This document shows, piece after piece, positions 61,356 to 64,000 of a DNA stretch of 64,000 bases. Source of the DNA: Carex sylvatica (lineage: Eukaryota > Streptophyta > Magnoliopsida > Poales > Cyperaceae). Each line of letters starts with the position of its first letter. Position 1 is the stretch's first letter. The DNA is taken from contig CAXKVR010000179.1 of assembly GCA_964058845.1 (NCBI GenBank), forward strand, positions 10,001 to 74,000. The letters are read 5' to 3'. Both the position numbers and the translations under genes were made by a program. The notes beneath the pieces were generated by a model. That model made no database searches and was not told the origin of the DNA. It saw only the letters and a program-made list of their open reading frames with translations.

Positions 61356-61956
61356 CTCGTGTGGGAAACAGTAGGTTCTGTGATGAATTCGTCGTTAGTG
61401 CGGTCGCATAGAGGAAAAGAAACGAAGAAAGGCGGAGTGGGGGCAAAGACGAGGGGCGCGCTGGGTTGTTATGGAAGTCGGTTTACTGTGAACCGCGACT
61501 CAACCGGTTCACCGCTATCCAAGAACCGACCCAAGGGGGCAAACGGATCTGAAAAGTACATCCGGTGTTTTGTTGAATCTATACACGATGATTCGATGAA
61601 ATGGAAAATAGGGTTCCGTTTGAATGTGGCAAAGAATAGTGCTAACTCACTCAGGTTAGCTATTATTTTGAACTACTATTTTATGTTTGGATGTATTTAG
61701 ATTAGTAAAAAGAACTATTTTTTGTTTGTCTTTAGTGAGTTAGCATGCTATTTTACTAACTCAATTAAAAGTTGAGTTAGTTCATTATTTCAAATTTGAG
61801 TTAGCTCACAATTCTCACTAACCCAAGTCTTCATTCAAACACATCCTAGATTTTTTGTCCGGACAATGTTACTAGAACTGCAGTCATTTTTTTTAATACA
61901 AAAAAAAAAACAAATTTACCAAACTAATCACTGTATCAGTTTTTTTTATTTTCTAC
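61356..61956. promoter_or_regulatory. Upstream region of the ING1-like gene
   Basis: Contains the probable 5' leader and promoter of ING1. A perfect hairpin ACTAACTCAA-TTAAAAG-TTGAGTTAGT lies at 61755-61781. Around it (61625-61852), phrases such as TATGTTTGGATG and TTCAAACACATCCTA suggest a small MITE. A plus-strand frame at 61359-61700 runs antisense to the gene's leader and is unlikely to be a gene. Confidence 0.5.
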
Positions 61957-62057
61957 CCAGACCGCCTGGCCTACGGGCGGTCCAGATCTCCAATGAACCT
62001 CCAGGGGCTGGGGCGGTCCACTAGGGACCTGACCGCCCACTGCCCGGGCGGTCCGCT
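61957..62057 (-). repeat. GC-rich GGGCGGTCC block related to the foldback arm
   Basis: On the minus strand it reads GGACCGCCCGGGCAGTGGGC, CTAGTGGACCGCCCC and GATCTGGACCGCCCGTAGGC, the same order as 56598-56700 in the foldback element (GGACCGCCCGG, CTAGTGGATCGCCCC, GATCTGGACCGTCCGTAGGC). So it is a relic or partial copy of that family, located between ING1 and the candidate leader on the plus strand. Confidence 0.8.
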
Positions 62058-62326
62058 ATGGATCCATTAAACAGACCCGACCCCCACGCGATCTCCTCTC
62101 TCTCGCTATCTCCTCTCTTTTTCTCTGTCTCTTTGGTTCACTCGCGACACAGAAACGAAAAAAAGAAACCCTATCCCCGCCCGCTGCTCCGCCACCCTGT
62201 CGCTGCTCTTCTTCACAGCAGCCCCTCTCCTCTCCACCCCGCCGCTGCCCCTCTTCACATCAGCCCCTCTCCCTCCTAACAGCAACCTCCGTGCCTCTTT
62301 GCTTCGAACTTCTCCCTTTCTCTCGG
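62058..62326 (+). other. Candidate 5' leader exon of a plus-strand gene
   Basis: A CT-rich stretch with the look of a plant 5' UTR (TCTCTCTCGCTATCTCC, GAAACCCTATCCCCGCC) that ends at a strong donor, TCTCGG|GTAAGTTTTTGATT, at 62326/62327. What follows is T-rich, as in a leader intron. A 73-codon frame within it (62058-62279) is Pro/Ser-rich and probably not a protein. The rest of such a gene would lie beyond the window. Confidence 0.4.
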
Positions 62327-62375
62327 GTAAGTTTTTGATTCGATGATTGAATTTTCATAAGTTGTATAATTGTTG

Positions 62376-62420
62376 AATTCGATTCGATTCAATTCGATTC
62401 GATTCGATTCGATTTGATTG
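62376..62420 (+). repeat. GATTC microsatellite
   Basis: About nine copies of the pentamer GATTC with few interruptions. Related GATTGTAATTGT phrases continue to about 62610 and resume at 63419, on the far side of the inserted element. Confidence 0.85.
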
Positions 62421-62619
62421 GGTTAGAGTTCAGGTTTAGAGTTTTGTAATTGTGAATGTAATTGTGGATTAGGGTTTAGGTTTAGGGTTTTGTAATTGTG
62501 ATTGTAATTGTGATTGAATCATGTATTTTTGATTCGATTCAATATGATTCGATTGAATGTGATTGAATGCCATTGAATTTGATTAAATGTAATTGTGATT
62601 ATGATTGTGATGAAATCAA

Positions 62620-63401
62620 GGTTCTAAATAGCGATTATAGCGGCATAGCGGGGAGATAAAAAAAAAAAATCTATTGCGAATAGCATAGCTATAGCGAAAG
62701 CTATCATACATAGTATTTTTTCCTTTTCAAATTTTATATTCTATATTTCTACTAATTATCAACATAATCAATAGGAGAATTGAGGTAACAACTAAATCAC
62801 AACTAATCTAAGTCTATACTTTTTATCAATTATGCAAATAAGGAGGAAAAAAAGATCTAAAAAGTAATATTATTTGATAGTTCATATTTCATAGTATTAC
62901 ATATTATAATAGACAAAGAATAATTAATTTTATAAGGTAAATAAAGTTAGTATACATATTTAAACATTTTATATATTATAGTAATACTAATAATCGAAAT
63001 TAGCTTTCAATTGAAACGAATGATAATACTTTTACAAATGAATACTATACGAAGAGCAATCAAAAGAAAGAATTAATATTTGATATTTCTCGATATAGAA
63101 TGAGAGAATAAATCATGCACAAATAAAAACAGAAGCATATAGTTTGGTTTAGCATACTTATCATAGAAGACCATGTAAAATTAAAAATAGAAATAAAAGA
63201 ACAGAAGCTCATATAAATTGTAAAAAAAAGAAGCCCATGTAGCAATAGTGGTAGTAATAGCACGTCACACATAGCGGTAACAGCAATAAGCTATTACAGC
63301 TATATCAGTCGTAGCTGAGTTAGCGCACTTTTATTTCATAGCGTAGCGTTTATGGTCCGAAAAAGCTATAGAGCCGTTATAGCTAGCTATTTAGAACACT
63401 G
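62620..63401. mobile_element. MULE-like non-autonomous element
   Basis: 782 bp. The left end GGTTCTAAATAGCGATTATA mirrors the right end (minus strand) GTGTTCTAAATAGCTAGCTA. Subterminal regions are full of ATAGCGGCATAGC/GCTATAGC phrases. Flanks GATGAAATCAA (62609-62619) and GATGAAATTAA (63402-63412) are an 11-bp duplication with one mismatch. A 9-11 bp duplication fits Mutator-like elements. No transposase; the longest frames are short and hydrophobic. Confidence 0.75.
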
Positions 63402-63412
63402 GATGAAATTAA

Positions 63413-64000
63413 TCATTGTGATTAAATGTAATTGTGGTTGTAATTGAACCTAAAAAAAATGTTATTTGGGTTATTAATAAAAATTTAGGGTTAGGGTTTA
63501 CCCAAATAAATTTATGGTTAGGGTTTATGGTCGAATTTCTCGAATTACTTGAATTGTGGATTATTAATAAAAATTGAGGGTTAGAGTTTATGGTTAAAAA
63601 TTTAGTGTTAGGGTTTATTGAGATTATAAAAAATAATTCCAATGACAATAAGTCATTAATTTTTAATTGATAATGATAGAACAAAACTATAAAATTGAGA
63701 AGTTGAATAAGCTCTTGTAGTGGAATTTTATTTTATAATTAGAAGGAAAATCTATAAATACTTCTACATATTATAAAAGTAAATAACAAAATTGATATTT
63801 TTTAAGTTATAATTTTTAAGTCAAAACTAAAATCTATGATTTATAATTTTTTTACTTTCAGAAAAAAAAAAGAGAGGAATTATAAGTCATAATATATATC
63901 TTACAAAACATGAAAAAAAATGTAAGAATTTTGTTTGAATTAGGGTTTGAATTTTGTTGAAAATATTTAGAAATTGTTTAAAATTGCAAATAAATTTTAA
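63413..64000. other. AT-rich DNA with TTAGGGTTT motifs
   Basis: Contains TTAGGGTTAGGGTTTA (63487), GGTTAGGGTTTATGG (63518), TTAGTGTTAGGGTTTA (63602) and, before the MULE-like insertion, TTAGGGTTTAGGTTTAGGG (62469). These are telomere-like words, often found in plant leader introns. No gene is seen up to the window end. Confidence 0.5.

Noticed and set aside
61359..61700. 113-codon plus-strand frame beside the ING1 start
   Set aside because: It is antisense to the ING1 leader and promoter and ends in MITE-like sequence; nothing supports it.
62460..63620. True telomeric repeat array
   Set aside because: TTTAGGG words are few and scattered in AT-rich DNA, not tandem over any length.

Overview
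This window is plant nuclear DNA, from an angiosperm with a repeat-rich genome. I base this on Ty3/Gypsy (Athila-type) and Ty1/Copia (Sirevirus-like) retrotransposons with plant tRNA primer sites, small foldback elements of plant type, and one host gene whose translation matches plant ING1. I cannot name the species from the sequence. Only one complete host protein-coding gene is visible, ING1-like on the minus strand at 59141-61355. Most of the rest is repeats and dead mobile elements.

Layout. (1) 1-16481 is an array of an 81-bp satellite. Its orientation flips at about 14778, and a leftover piece lies at 18261-18301 beyond an inserted, truncated Athila-like LTR (16480-18260). (2) 18507-44189 is a minus-strand Copia element with an env-like gene. 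It is split by a 15-kb plus-strand Athila-like Gypsy element (21816-36811, 5-bp target duplication CCAGT). That element is in turn split in its gag gene by a 2.6-kb Tekay/Del-like solo LTR (23933-26543, target duplication CACAC). (3) 44190 to about 48400 is a second, Athila-derived element that keeps gag and protease but has lost RT, RNase H and integrase; it interrupts the Copia 5' LTR. (4) 48400-59100 is AT-rich DNA with a MITE, a third Copia LTR (50532-51580), a 308-bp tandem array, an orphan integrase fragment, and a foldback element carrying two more foldback elements in its loop. (5) 59141-61355 is the ING1-like gene with seven coding exons. (6) 61356-64000 is its upstream region, a GC-rich transposon-derived block, a candidate 5' leader of a second gene on the plus strand, and a MULE-like insertion.

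The coding parts of the retrotransposons form recognisable gag-protease-RT-RNase H-integrase sets plus env-like genes, but all carry stops, frameshifts or deletions. The youngest is the Athila element, whose LTRs are nearly identical and whose pol has few lesions.

The most unusual pattern is that several unrelated elements each carry their own short CpG-containing motif, repeated many times and often in inverted pairs. Examples are ACACGACCCGTGT in the Athila element, GTGCGG/CCGCAC in two LTRs of different families, AACGTT in the Copia element and GGGCGGTCC in the foldback family. In the Athila element the motif has spread into coding sequence. One GC-rich module is shared by two LTRs of different families.
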